Source: Brachypodius melanocephalos
Lineage: Eukaryota > Chordata > Aves > Passeriformes > Pycnonotidae
Assembly: GCA_013398615.1 (NCBI GenBank)
Contig: VZSR01003803.1
Location: 8,167,836 to 8,231,835 of the forward strand
Reading direction: 5' to 3'
DNA: 64,000 nt
Shown here: piece after piece, positions 50,106 to 63,735 of the stretch
Position numbering within the stretch: the first letter of the stretch is position 1
How the letters are laid out: each line of letters opens with the position of its first letter
The notes under the pieces: generated by a model
What the model was told of the DNA's origin: nothing
The model's database searches: none
Seen by the model: the letters and a program-made list of their open reading frames with translations, nothing else
Made by a program: the position numbers and the translations under genes

Positions 50106-50369
50106 AGGAATGATTCATTTTAAGGGAAATTTGCATGGTATTTGGCCAACATCTGGGAAAATAGTACCTTGCTGTTCTTTCATTGAAACCATTGTGGTAG
50201 GAGTTACCATGCATTCTAGGAGGAAGTTCAAATGCTAGCTAGTCAAACAGGCTTTACAGACTGGAATACATGCTCCCAATAAGGAAATAGTTATTGGAAA
50301 GCTATAAAGCCCACTAGAAAATTGACACAGACAACCAAAATCTTCATTACAACACAACACAAAATCCTG

Positions 50370-51348
50370 TACCAGTGGCACAAAGTCCAGATGAAGACTG
50401 GTCACTAGTAGTGTACCCCTGAGGTTAATGCTGCAGCTAATACTGTTTAACATCTTCCTTGAGGACCTGTAAAATGGGATGGAGAACACTCAAGGCAGGT
50501 TTGTAGGTGGAGCAAAACCAAGAGCCCTTACTTATAGACTAGGTGAGTGGAGCTGGAAAAGTGAGAAGAGGATTATCTCATGAAGGTTAGTGAAGAAAAA
50601 TGCCACTCCAGCCTGTGAGGGAAAAAAAAAAACCACCATAGATTGGCTTGGAAGGGACCTTTAAAGTACCTTTTTAGTGAATTCTCCAAGCAACTGAACA
50701 GGCTGGACTTTACCAGCTAGAAAAGAGGCTGACAGAGAGGGATGAAGTGGACAACCAGCACAGCAACTGCCAGCAATGTGCTTTGTGGCAAAGAATGGCA
50801 ACAGCTCTCTGGGCTGCTTAGGCAGAATTGAACCAGTTGAAGTGACTTCAGTTCACTCCCTCTCTGCTGAGTCCTGGTGAGACATGTCTGAAGAGCTGTG
50901 TCCAGTGAGAGACTGTCCAGTGTAAGACAGACATGGACCTATTGGAGCAAGTCTAGCACGTGATTACTAAGGGCTTGGAACACTTTCATGTGATGACAGA
51001 TAAGAGACATAAGAGAGTTAGGAGTGTTCAGTGTGGAGAGGAGATGGCTTAGGGACCTCATCCATGTGTTGGAGACTCTGATGAGGGCAGCGTAAAAGAC
51101 AGACTCAACAGCATCCACTCACAGGAGAATAGGCAGAGGGAGCACATTACAAAAGAGAAATCCCATCTAACACTTGTTTTCTCATATGAGGGTGGTTGAA
51201 CGGTGACACAGGTTGCCCAGGGAGACTGTGAAGTCTTTAATAATGAAATATTTAAAACTTGCATGGTCCTGGCTGACCCGCTGTGGGTGACCTGGTATAA
51301 AAAATCTCAAGAGGTCCTTTGTAACATAATGATTCTGTGATTCTGTGA
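50370..51348 (+). mobile_element. CR1 LINE, ~1 kb, ORF2 RT to 3' end, forward
   Basis: It begins near GACTGGTCACTAGTAGTGTA (RT motif B area) followed by codons reading LFNIFLEDL (family LFNIFINDL). After an inserted scrap it continues with GGCAAAGAATGGCAACAGCT, CTGGGCTGCTTAGGCAGAAT, AGTCCTGGTGAGACATGTCT, AGCTGTGTCCAGTGAGAGAC, GACATGGACCTATTGGAGCA, TCAGTGTGGAGAGGAGATGG, ATGAGGGTGGTTGAACGGTG, AGGTTGCCCAGGGAGACTGT and AAGAGGTCCTTTGTAACATA. It ends in two exact ATTCTGTGA-type units (TGATTCTGTGATTCTGTGA). ORF2 is broken throughout. An A run and a 39-base reverse CR1 scrap sit at 50621-50668. Confidence 0.9.
50630..50668 (-). mobile_element. Tiny reverse CR1 3'-end fragment
   Basis: Following a short A run, ACCACCATAGATTGGCTTGG and AAGGGACCTTTAAAGTACC match the reversed CR1 tail ('ATAGAATGGTTTGGGTTGGAAGGGACCTTAAAG'). 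It lies inside the forward CR1, so it is a nested or rearranged piece. Confidence 0.6.
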
Positions 51349-54300
51349 AATAGGATCCAAAAGAATGAACATATTCTTCTCAGAGAAGTCTGATAAAGGG
51401 AAAGAAGTCTGGTGACAGAAACAAGAGAAGAATTAAAAAGAAAAAAATGCAATGGAGAAGGGTGGAAAGGGTAAATGAGCCCCACAGCAAGACTTTGCCC
51501 AGCAGAAGCTCCTTGGAGATTTGGCTTGAGATAATTTATTTTTATATCATCTACTCCTACAATCTGAAATGCCTCAAAGTAGCAACTATCACCAATGACA
51601 ATATTGCAAACAACAGTAATATGGAAGATAAATATAAACTTGATAATTTTTTGCTGCTTACAGCACTTTGTCCTTTTCACCTCCCTGATTATATCAGTAA
51701 GATAAAAATAGATATTTTTTCAGGTTTTATCATCATTTTTGAACCAGAATTATTTCTTTATATTCAGCATTCAAAGTGAGGCTGGTAAGACACACATATA
51801 TTCATATTTTTTAAAGGAAATAAAAAAAAAAAGTACAAGTTAAACACATAATAAAACCTGTAGTTTGAGAAAGAAGATACAATTGCAGAAGTAAATCATA
51901 TCAAGCCCCATGCTGCCAACTGTCCTCCCTTTATTCTTTACAGGAAATGGAGTGTGAGTGAAGAAAAACAAATCTTTGGACAGTCACAAAGGCATCAAAA
52001 ACTGATGAGTTTCTATGAAGTAAATATTCCACAGCAGATTAGAAATGGATAATATGCACCTCAAATCTACAAGGTGAAAGAAAAATACAAAGAAAGAGAG
52101 AAGAAAGGAAAAAATACTGGAGAGAGCATTCACACTCATGAAATCCCTTTGAAACTGAACAAAAGGTTTAAGTGAATTGCCTGCATTTCTGATGAAAATA
52201 TGCAGGCATACTAACCCTTTTCTGACAGTGATGAAAACCACAGCTGATGTGGGCTAAAATACAATGAACCCTATTTTCACTTTTCTTTCTTCACTCCCTA
52301 TATTGTTCAGTTTCTTGCCTTTAAGTAAAACCCTGCAGTACCTTCTTTGAAATGGTGAAGTGGAAGAATGTTCCTCTGTCAGACACAGATTTACTTAAAA
52401 AACCAAAAATTTAAGAATTAGTATTGGTGGTTGGATTTATTCTTCATAACCTGACATAACTCCCCCCTCCCCACACCAGTTTCTGAATTAAACTCCTTAG
52501 ACTGCTGTTTTTATTATTGTTTGGCCTCTTGGAACCTAGACAGTCAAAACAATTAAATCCAATGTAAAGCTCCAAATAATAAATGTGAAGTGCTGCAAAT
52601 GCCATGTACACTGATAGATAAACCTTGGCAAGGCAGTTCAAAATGTTGCTTTCCTTAGGTGTCCTCCTTTTACCTCTACCAAATATGGACACTGACCTGA
52701 AGTAGAGCCACGACAGGAGGAATGTGAGTGCCCTAACACAGCGATTAAATGTATTGCACTCTGCTACCACTAGTAAAAGGAGCTTTCTTTGCCTGCTGAA
52801 AATTTCCTACAACAAATCTGTTAGCCATTTAATCAAACTCATCTATTGTATCCACAGAGAAATCCAGAGTTTCATCCTTGTACCTGCATCACTGACCATA
52901 AAGTTACCAAATCAGGCTGTTTTGCCCAGAGTCTGTCAAAGAGAAAAGCTCTTGGCTACTCAGGAATCATCTACAGTGAACGTCAGACACATGAGACTGC
53001 AAACAGTTATATCTCTCTATTAAACATTGGGAGTGAAAGCGTAAGAGAGAAAACATCTTACACAAATCCGTGAACAAATAATTGCAAACAAATATTTATA
53101 TTTTATATTTGGAAGAAGAATAAGCTGTTGGACTCCTTGTAGTGAGGGTATACGTGTGTCTTGATAACAAAAGATGCTTGCAAATTTTAGTATGCAAAGG
53201 AATCCCTGCAGTTACCTTGTCACCCCTCTAGCCATTCTGTCCAGAAATTCCAGAAACAAAAATGTGACATGGTACATGGAGAACAAATACTTGCAGTCCA
53301 AACATAAGCACAGATGGAAAAAAAATATTGCCAAGCCTGGAATTTTTTTTTTCCCAGTTAGTGATGATATTTGTATTATTTATTCAGGACAGTTAATAAT
53401 TATTTTTCTTTAATAACTGGACCAATTGAAACTCTAAAAGGGGGGAAGGATACTCCAGTTCACATTGTGAACACCAGAAGATGGTGGAAAAGGAATTTCT
53501 TGGAGTCTACAGGACATTACCGACACAGATGACAAGAATTGCAAAGAATACAGGTAGAAGCCTGAATTTCATGGAGGGAGACCTAGAGATGACCTGAAAA
53601 TGAGAGAACAAGAGCTGGATCACCAGGGGAGCAGACTGCCCTTCCTGAGCACCAGAGGTAACTGAGGAGATATTTCTGATACACGGTAAACTGGGTTGAT
53701 TGCAAAAAAAGGCCACAAGCAAGAATTTGCCTTCAGTGATTTAGTGAGCAAAAGGTAAATTTCCAGTTACTTAATTTTCAAGTATTTTTGGTGTATACTC
53801 AAATAAAATCTGGTTCAGTATTGTTTTGAGATGGGTGTATTTAAAACAGTTTCTGATGTTTGGTGGATGAAGAGGTCTAGAAACTTGTCTCAAAGCTATC
53901 CTGCTGACTCAGAGTCCTATGAAAACAAATGAGGGGGTTTTTTCCTCTACTCATAGCAATCTGGAAGATACTATTGATGGCATATGGTCCATTGTTCAGC
54001 ACTATGACAGATTTTTTCCAGATTATGACTTTGCATCAAAGCATGACTTACATGCTGAGTATAGTACTTGTTATTAATTCATTAATTTGTATGGGTCTGA
54101 AAATATTTAGTGCTTTTTGTAGCTTTAGAAAATCCAGAAATATAATGGCCTTGCACAAAACCATTTATTTCCCTTTATTCTGATTTCCAAAAGCAGAAGA
54201 TAACAATTTCAATGTCTGACTCAAAAGAACAAAATCAATGTTGATAAAAATATTATCCTCTATATCCTTTTTTCTTTTTTTCCCCCCCTGATTAGGTCTT

Positions 54301-56487
54301 ACCTGAAAGATTTCATGACTCATCCCAGAATAACTCTCTTAAACATCTGAATTAATTGTCATTTCTGCAATACTCATCTGCACATGAGGAAAGACTAGAA
54401 CTTGTGTCTCTGTCAATTTTATTTTTTCAACCAAATTTCCTATTCCAACAATTCTGGAGTTTTTGGGAAAAATTAAAACATCAAGACTGACCAGTGAGAA
54501 GCTTTGAAGAAATATCGTAAAAAATATATTCCCAAAAAATGAGAGAAATTTCAGAGAAATTTTATGTCAGTGTTTCTGCAGTTGTGAGAACAATCATGCA
54601 GAGTAATACACGTTTTTACTTACAGGGGATACCAATAAGTATTCTAGGATTGGCAAAACATGATTATTTCATTTTACAGATGAGAAAAAAAATTGGTTTT
54701 CTCTCATTTTTTGTCTAGTATCTGAGAATTTCCTTCCAGAAAGCCAGTGGGTGTCAGACACTTATTTATGCCAGGGCTTCTCCTAGAAGACAGATATCCT
54801 AATTCCATCTGCTTCGCTGAAATGTTGGAGACCAAATACAAAAGCCACCAAGCATCAATGTACGATTGTATATAATAATTTTTATAGCTACAATTTTGGC
54901 AAGTGCTTTTATTTTCATTTAGGCATTCCACAAGGATTGAAATTAATGATGTGAACATTAAAGTCTTTGAAACAAATGTGTCTGGAAACAGATGTATTAC
55001 TGATGAATACAAATAAAACTATTTTTCATAGGACTTTCCATCTGGAGAAGACAATTATTGCATGTTCTATATTTTATCAACATCTACCATAGAATTTGCA
55101 ACAAGATAGAGACCCTATTAGCTCTCAACATTTCTTTGCGTTTGAGTGCATTATGATTTAAGAACCAGTTACGTCCCAATCCAGAAAATCGCTGCGCTTA
55201 TATTGCAGCTGCAGAGAGTTACATTGAAATCTATGAACACCATAAAAATCGCTCTCAAAACTGAGCCTTTAATTTCTGTCTCTGGACTTGTGACATTCAA
55301 ATAACAGTTCAGAATATAAAGAAGCTGGATTTTCTAAACACCTGAGTAGTTTATCTTGTTCATGTCACTGAGCCACAACAGACTCAGTAAAAGCATTCTA
55401 CTCCAACAGGCAGAGCAGACCAAACTGAGGTACTGCAGAGGATTGGACAGAGAAGGCTTACTGTTCCTTAATTTCATGACCACTGAAAAGCAGACCTGTT
55501 ATAAATTTCTCTATTGCCAGGATTCGTAATTCGCTCCTCATTATAAAATAGCCTTTGGTTTGGTTTAAATTTTTTATTGATTTTTTTTCTTTAAATTTCC
55601 TGCAAAAACACAGAAGAAAGATTTCTTATTATCTGAACTAACTTCTTGTGGAGATATTGTCACATTGATGTCAAATTACTGGAGATGGACTGTTAAACAT
55701 TGCTGAATTATGTTTTCTATATCCAGTCAGTGGACTGGTTACTCAGGTGATTTAAATTAATGTAGTTTTAGTAAAGCTCATTGTCCAATGCCTATTTGAA
55801 ACAGTTAAGAATACTTCCTGAATTTTGTATCCTCCTTCCCTCAAAACCCACTCATAAGCTTCCCCTCAGTCACCTCAGAGTTTGGATCCATGTGTTTCCA
55901 GTATCTAAGGGACAGCTCTGATACAACCCCATTGCTTTTCCTCAGTGGCTGACAAAGTGTCTAACCTGTGAGATAAAGCCATGTGATAAAGTAGATACAC
56001 AATGTAGAAAGACATACAATGTAAAATTACAGAGAGACAAAGATATGCTGAGATAATTATTCTTAGTAGCTCTGGATTCGAGATGGGAAACATCAACATG
56101 AAATGATATAAAATCCTAAGGAAAAAAAGGAGTCTGATGAGGATTTGTAAGACCATCAGTTTGAGCTGATGTTTCAGTGTTGATGGGGGATGAGAAGATG
56201 GCTGAGAATTAAGTATAGAAACCTATGGAAGTGAACTGTTCTTTCCGAAAGAAAGGCCAGCCAAAGTCTTTGGGATGGTGACCACATGGAGCTCATTAAA
56301 TCCCAGCTGCCATGTCTTTGAGTTGAGCAATATTTAGCTGCTATATGCATTTAAATGGGAAATGTCCTGCTGTCAGGTTCTCCTTACACAAAGCTAGATA
56401 TTTCCAATAAATTCTCTTAAAAGAATAACAGCAAAAGATTTTAACATCTTGGGAAACTATTCAGTTTTGGGTAATTCTGTAATCAAG

Positions 56488-56580
56488 CTTCTTTCCTTTC
56501 CTCCCTCCCTCTCTTCCTCCTTTATTATTTCCTTTCTTCTCCTTCCTTCTCTTTCTTCCCTTCCTTCTTTTCTTTTTTGT
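56488..56580 (+). repeat. Pyrimidine tract (CCTT/CTTT-rich)
   Basis: About 90 bases almost wholly C and T, with CCTCCCTCCC and repeated CCTTC units, broken once by TTATTATTT. This explains the long serine/leucine/phenylalanine-rich frame across it. Confidence 0.92.
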
Positions 56581-59500
56581 AGAAAACCAAATTATCAATG
56601 TGGTATTAATTCTGATGTTATTTCAGTGAGATTACGTAGTAGTTATTGTACTGTAAAATACTCGTTTTGTGATTTTCCCACATTTTATACATCCTTGATA
56701 TCTTTTACTTCATTGTCCCAAGCAAAGGCTCTGCATCATTTATTTCCTAGTTTGTTGTTTGGATTTATATTGTGTGATGTCTCAGTCAATAGAAAATTAT
56801 TTCTATTTCTTTAAGTGTTTTGTATGTGAAGTACATTTAGGCTTCACACCTTCAAACTCAGAATGCAGTCAGAAGCCAAGGCCACTCTGACTATTATAAA
56901 GCACATTGCTTCATCAATGGATTAACTCTCTTTTGCTGTTGCAAACACTCCAAAACTGAGATAGAATAGATCTTTCTTTCTAGAGGAAATAAAGAGCTAA
57001 CAAAAAAAATCCTGATAAAGAAATAGCAATGCTGTCTTACAACAATGAGCATATTGAAATGGTACACCGAAGGATACAGGGTGGAAGAGTGCTGAGCTTA
57101 CTAACTTCTCTTAATCCTTCCCAGTTAATAGCTTAACTCTGCATTTAATGAACATGAAGAGTCACCATAAAGATTCCAATGAGATATGAGGGATAAATGT
57201 TACATAATTAGAAAAACTATCCTAAATTTTATTTACAGATCAGAAAGTGTACATTTAAAAAAAATAGATTTAATTTTAAAATATAAAGAAGTAATAGAAT
57301 CCATTCTCTATTCCACAGCCAGCAAAAAGATACTCAATTAAAAGAGGTGAGAAGATCATGAGAGGAGGACCACTATAGATAGAGATTACAAATGAGATTA
57401 ATAAACTAATAATCTACTGAAACTGCCTCTTTCTGCACATTAACAATTTTCCCTTTTAAAATTATTATTTATTTTATTTCATGTTATTCTATTTTGTTTC
57501 ATTTTATTTTACGAACTCACAGCCTTTTCTCTCATAAAAGTGGTGGAAAACATGCAGCTGGAGGGAAACTATTTCATTTGGCTTTGTTTCCTTTGTGGGT
57601 TGTAACTGCCTAGGTTACAATTTTTGAGTTAAGACCTAAATCAGACAAGACACATCAGAAAATTTTACATAAAGCTTCAGGATAGCTTCTATCCCAACTA
57701 CTTGTTTTTGAGATCTGTTCAGTTTGGAAGCTACTTACTTTGTGGACACTAGGTAATGTGTGGTTGGATAATGATCTCGCCTGGAAATGAGGAGCACTGA
57801 AGCCACTAAATTTCCTGTGGTGGTCTCACAGTTCATTCAGACAAGTTCCTTTCATTGTTTTTGAAGTTTGCTCCTCTTCTCTGCCATTTCTTTATCCTCT
57901 TCTCCATGGAATGTAGTGCCCTTCTGATAAAGCATACAAGCCTCCGGTTTTCTCCAACAGGTTGGAATCTTCACTATCACTTTCCAGGACTCATCTACTT
58001 TCCCAGTTTTTTCAACAACTCCCAAAATTTCCATTTCATCTCTTTTCTCTGCCACAGCAGATATTTCAGTAATGTATTACTATTCCTGAAGTCTAATTCT
58101 TTGCTGCTTTGTAGCTTAATCAAATAACGTATTTCCTTCTTTCATGCTGCACGAGTTTGTGGCCAAGGTTCTCCTTAAACCATATTTTGAGCATCTAATG
58201 GAGTAATCATATTAACTCACCCGATGTTTGTGATTACACTTACCTGGTACTTGTATCGGATGATCATGTTTATCCATAAAGGGCAAAGTGTGTATGGGAG
58301 GAAGTCAATTTGACAAATTGCCTCTCTTCATTTCCACTCTGTCTCCTGCTACACCCCTGTTCTATATTGATTCTCTGCTCCCAGCTCAATTTCCTCACAT
58401 ACTTTATACACTCTAATAGTTTAATGCCACATCTCTCTAGCCAGAGGTCTCATTGCCTCATAGTCATTCTTTCAAATATTAAGACCTTTAAAAAATGCAG
58501 AGGTGAAACAGTAAATAAACAAGGCACAAGAAGATCTGTTAGAACACACCCTCAAAAGCAGGTAGTGAACTTTTAAGTGCCATTCTGGCTGGTGACCTAA
58601 TTTCTTTGTTTTGGCTCATAGACTGAATACTCCCATTATTGATACACCCATCAAAGTACAGAAAAGAACAGCAAACACTTCTGACATGAAATTGCTAGGA
58701 TGGATATTCTTCCGGATGGAAGCTATATTAGCAGTTTTTGAATGACATCATGAGCATGTAGATAGCCAAAAGAGTGTGCTTGTGTTTTTATTCACTCAGA
58801 CCTTCACCAGAGGCTTCTAAAAAAACCTGAATGACTGAAAGGAGGCATTTTGTAGGTCAGTAAGTAGCTAAAAATATCAGAAATAAAGAATAGAAATTTA
58901 TGTCAAAATTTTCACAGCAGACAAAAGGTTCTGGTAGGATACCCTAGGCTCTGGAACATAGGGCATTTAACAGATATTATAGAATCCTTAGTAAATGATC
59001 TGGAAACGGAGGCAAATAATGATGTGATGCATTTTACAGATCATATAAATGTAGATATTTTTCTACTAACCGTAGGGGGAATTTTTAGGAAGAATTTTCC
59101 ACTGTCACAAATTGTTTTAATTTGGGCAAACTGCAAAGAGGTTTACTGAAAAGATGAACCTGACAAGAACAGTCAGTTCTTTGGATAAGCATAAACCAAC
59201 CTTAACTTCTAACTATGTGGGTTTGAAGAACAAATTGTGCCTGACACTGGTACAGTAAACTTCAAGATTAAGGATAAATATATTCTTCTCAAACAGCTTG
59301 TTAAAAAAAGAGCACTTGAAAATGTACTGGAATTGAATTTAGAAAAGTGTCAAAAATGATACGATATCATTAAATGCCCTCTCTCGCCCATCCACCTTCG
59401 GTTTCAACTTTAAGACTCTCCCCATGTATTTTCTTAAAGAATACGAAAGCTATGATTTGTTACTATTCATAAATACTAAAATGTACAACAAAACTCTTAG

Positions 59501-62500
59501 TTGGGTTTACTTTGTTAAAAAATGTCAAAGGCAGCTTTCTGCAGAGTGGCGCCTTGCCTAAGCAGCTCTGCTTAGAGTCTGAATTGTTATTCTCTGAATG
59601 CCTACGTGTTAACATTGTTACTGTGATTTAAGGAACCACAGATCAACATTGCCATGTCTCACATAGCTGCCTATTTCAGCTGGCCCAAAGGCAAGTAGAG
59701 AATTTCTTACATGGCACAACACTGTGCTAAATAAAAATGTTTATAGAGTATTGCAGTCAAACTGAAGAATTAAATAAAAAATGACTGGGTATGACTGAAA
59801 ACTAAATAATTAAGATACTTGAGATTATTGTCTGTGTCATCTGGGTTTTGGTGGTTTTTGGTTCAATTAAGTGGTACTAATGGAAAAGAGGACTTCAATG
59901 ATAGAAGGACTTAGTGCTATCCCTCTGCCTGTGAGTGACATGAATGCAAAAAATGCCAACCAGAGTGCCCCCCACCCTCTCCACTGGAGAGAAACCTTCC
60001 TTGGGCTGACACTGGACATGGGACCAGATGGCAGGTTATGAGCAGAGGATTACAGGTCCCTAGAATTGAGTGACAGGTTTTATTCCCACTGCCACTGTAG
60101 TTACAGAGAGTTTTCAAAGTTCAATAAGCAGAAGTCACATAACTTGTGACCCAATCTTGCCAATTAGGAAAGAAAATCTTTAAGGGAAGTAACTTTGGCT
60201 AGGAAAATACAGACTGCCAGGGCTAATGAGGATCATATCGTATAAATTGACAGCATTGCCTTCTTTTACTTCAAAAAGAATAAACATATGGAATGTTTTG
60301 TTCCCATTTTTTTGTTATGAGACATTTCAGCACTATAAGATACAAGCTTATGATAACAGGCGAAGGAAAAAGCAAAGTTATTCATTGAGCATTGATAGTC
60401 CTCCTGGTGTCTGTCAATGCTCTATAGCTGCAAAGTCATCCACAAAACCAATATATGTATCACACAAATTCTTTATGCAATCAGTTAAAAAAAAGAAAAA
60501 AAAAAGAGAGAGAAGTGGGTACATCGTTTTTATGACAGACAAGTAAAATCATATGTGTGTTGTTTTAATGAGAGATCAGTAGCATGTTAAAGGGCTGGAA
60601 TGATGTCTTCATATATGGAAATCTATATACTTAGAGATTAAACAAAATAATCAGAGTAACAAAGTTTATATAATGTTAGCTGTTCATTTTGCAGATTTAT
60701 AATATGTATTTAGAAGAAGATGTTTGTTAAATATGAATGAATCTTTAATGAAAACTGAATTTTGTGTATGATTATATGAGAAATTATATGTTTTCTTCAC
60801 AGTTAATGGTAAAAGAAAAAATCTGTAGTGTAAGGTAAGATGTAATCAAAGTGACCTGAACCCTTGAGTATTTTCATAAATAAGTTGTTACCTTCCTCCA
60901 ATTTCTATGTAATTTTACAATTGTTCCAGTAGCATGTCAATGTTTATCTGAATTGAAAGTATAGTTACCAATGAATAATAACACTGTCTTCAGTCTTCAC
61001 TTTTAGTGATCCATAACACTTCCAATTTATTGATTTAGAAAAAAATTTATAATCGAAATTGCAAAAAAAAAAAGGTGATGAAATCAAAATTAAGAAGATA
61101 AAGATCCATGTATGAGAAGTTTATTAAATTGACTCAGTAAATATATTATTACATCATTTCAATATATAAACACTATATTTGAAGGCAACACAAAACCACC
61201 CTGGCTAGGAGGAAAAGAAAAAAAAAGAGAGAAAATCATAAACAGGCAAGACTAAACATCAAATAAGACCTATAAGCATTACGAGGAAAACTGACAACTG
61301 TTTTCCTAGATTGTAATGAAATAATTATAGGAGTAAATTTGCTATAGTAAAGGTAGCAAACAAGTAAAAAAATAAAAGAGAGAAAGGGAAGAGAAAGCCA
61401 GGGCAGCAAAATGATTTGGAGGATAAGATTCTTCATACTTCACTTTAATGCAATGAAAAATTACTCAAACAAATGACTTGGATAGTTCAGTCTGTCACAA
61501 GATGGAAAAACCGTGCAGCAGCACAGATGCAGAAAACTGAGCACCAAATTAACATTGCAGAGGAATCAGTAAAATGCCGACAAGCCTTCCTTGGAATTTT
61601 ACAGAAGAAAATGAGAAATGGCAAAGTAGTATGATGGATTAATCTTAACACCATTGGAGAAGTCTAATGTACAACCCAAATTCCAGAGAGCAGAGCAGAA
61701 AAACAGGATGTGTGTAAAACTGAGAAGCCCCTACATTTGTCTAAAATTAGTGAATACAAAAACAATGGATCTATTATCCAGAACAAATAATTGTTAGTTA
61801 CACAAGTAAAGCAACAATACCTGAGCAGGTGATTCACCATTGTTGAAGCCTGCAGAAACTTCTTAAGATTCCTTGAATATCTGAATATGTGGATCCTTTA
61901 CTCATACTAAATGGGTGAAAAAATGAAGCAATTCACCCTGTGCAACATCTGCCTCATGAAGTGCTGCAATTATTACTCCCATGCATGTTTAAACCCTTAG
62001 CTGCTCTCACATTTTTATTCCACCTGTTCTGTCAGGTTTATTATTTCTCTTGTTAAATCTCACACTGAGAATTTTTACGGTTTGCTTATTATCCTTCTTT
62101 TGTTTTTTTTTTTTCTTCTTTTTCCTTCAAATGACAAATAATTAGTCTACCCTTTTCACTATAATCACATGTTCTACCTACCGATATTGTTGACATATCA
62201 CAGTGTTCATTTTATTTGGATGTTTGTAGACTTCTCACAATTCCTTATTAGGTTTTGTTTTTCTTTCCCTGGCCCTATAATCTGTCACAGTATTTTATTT
62301 TCAGAAGTATTTATCTATCTATCTTACTTTTCAGTAATAAGATCCCAGAGCTCACATCTATATGAAAAATAACAGATAAAATGACCTGAAATGTAGACTT
62401 AAAACACATCCTTCTCACTGAGGAATTCCTGCAGACGAAAAACCAGTATTTCTATGTACTGTCAGCTTGGCTTTGTATTAGACAGAAGTAAGTGTTACAA

Positions 62501-63715
62501 CATTTTAATAATAATTTCCTGACTCCTTCAAATGAGAAGAAATTTATCTTTCTCTGTATTTTTTTTTGTCATTGTCTCAATTTGCACTGAATGTAATTGT
62601 TCACCATTATGAAATGTTTTTTTCTTTAAACATGACAAGCTGCTGTCTAAGAGCTGTCTAAGACATGGCCACTGCCAGTACCTTTATGTCAGCTTGTTCT
62701 CTCTCCACCCAAGTCTCCAGTTCCTTGATGCTGGTGAGAGATTGCTCTCAGGTATTCAAACTCAGTATAGAAATACATTGAAATCTTCTTGATGACCCAA
62801 TCTAATTTTCATATTTATGGTTTATCATTGTCAATTTTCAGCACAATAATTAATATTACTAACTCCATTTCTCTGACAATCTTTATAATTTCCTGTTCAG
62901 TTCTTTCAGTATTAAGTCAAATCAAGGTATTACTCCCTCAATTATATAACTAAGTCCTGTAGATGACTATTTTTTTTTAATCTAATACTATATTGAGATC
63001 ATAACCAGCAGAAATTTTACTCTGTGTTCATATTAGACTTTGTGAATACAAACACAACATTGCATCAGCATAAAGAATCAAAGAGGTACTTATAACATAG
63101 AGATATTATACTATAATGAACATTCTTGTATCCTGTACCCTGTACATGCAAGCTATTTCATAAAATCTGTAAAAATTTAAAGGTATAAATAAAGCTTATT
63201 CCACAATAAGTATATTATATTACTGACCTTTTTAACTAAAAAAGATGATTTTCTCTCATTATACTTTCATAAATGGCAGTATTTTTGTATTAAATATTAA
63301 ATTTTATAAGTTGCAATAACATAGGACATACCACACTGTCCACTATGTTTTATTTTCCAAATGGGATATGTGATTTTTTGCATTTTGTTGTGGTGTTTTA
63401 ATTCTCCATACAAAGCAATTTTGTACAGTGTCTAAGTTAATTGTGCATTCTTTACTAATACACCACTACAATATTTCATGCTTTATTGCTTTGAGTTTGC
63501 TTCCTGAATCTTTTCAAAATTTGCATCTCCGGACATTTTATGTGCCTGAAAATTCCCTTCTTGGACTATGGTGCTTCCTGTCCATTTCATATCATACAAT
63601 TAGGGAAAGGAAGGGGGTGGAACTGGGTGGAAAATGAAAGTCTTTAGAGAACAGCAGTGCATACTGAATTAAAGGCTACCTGATGACTGGGAGAAAGAGA
63701 GACAGGAATATGGTG

Positions 63716-63735
63716 GCGAAGAAGAAGAAGAAAGG
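63716..63735 (+). repeat. Short (GAA)n
   Basis: GCGAAGAAGAAGAAGAAAGG, about five GAA units. Confidence 0.9.

Noticed and set aside
56449..56814. 121-codon Ser/Leu/Phe-rich frame
   Set aside because: It is produced by a pyrimidine tract that lacks stop codons; there is no domain or signal beyond that.
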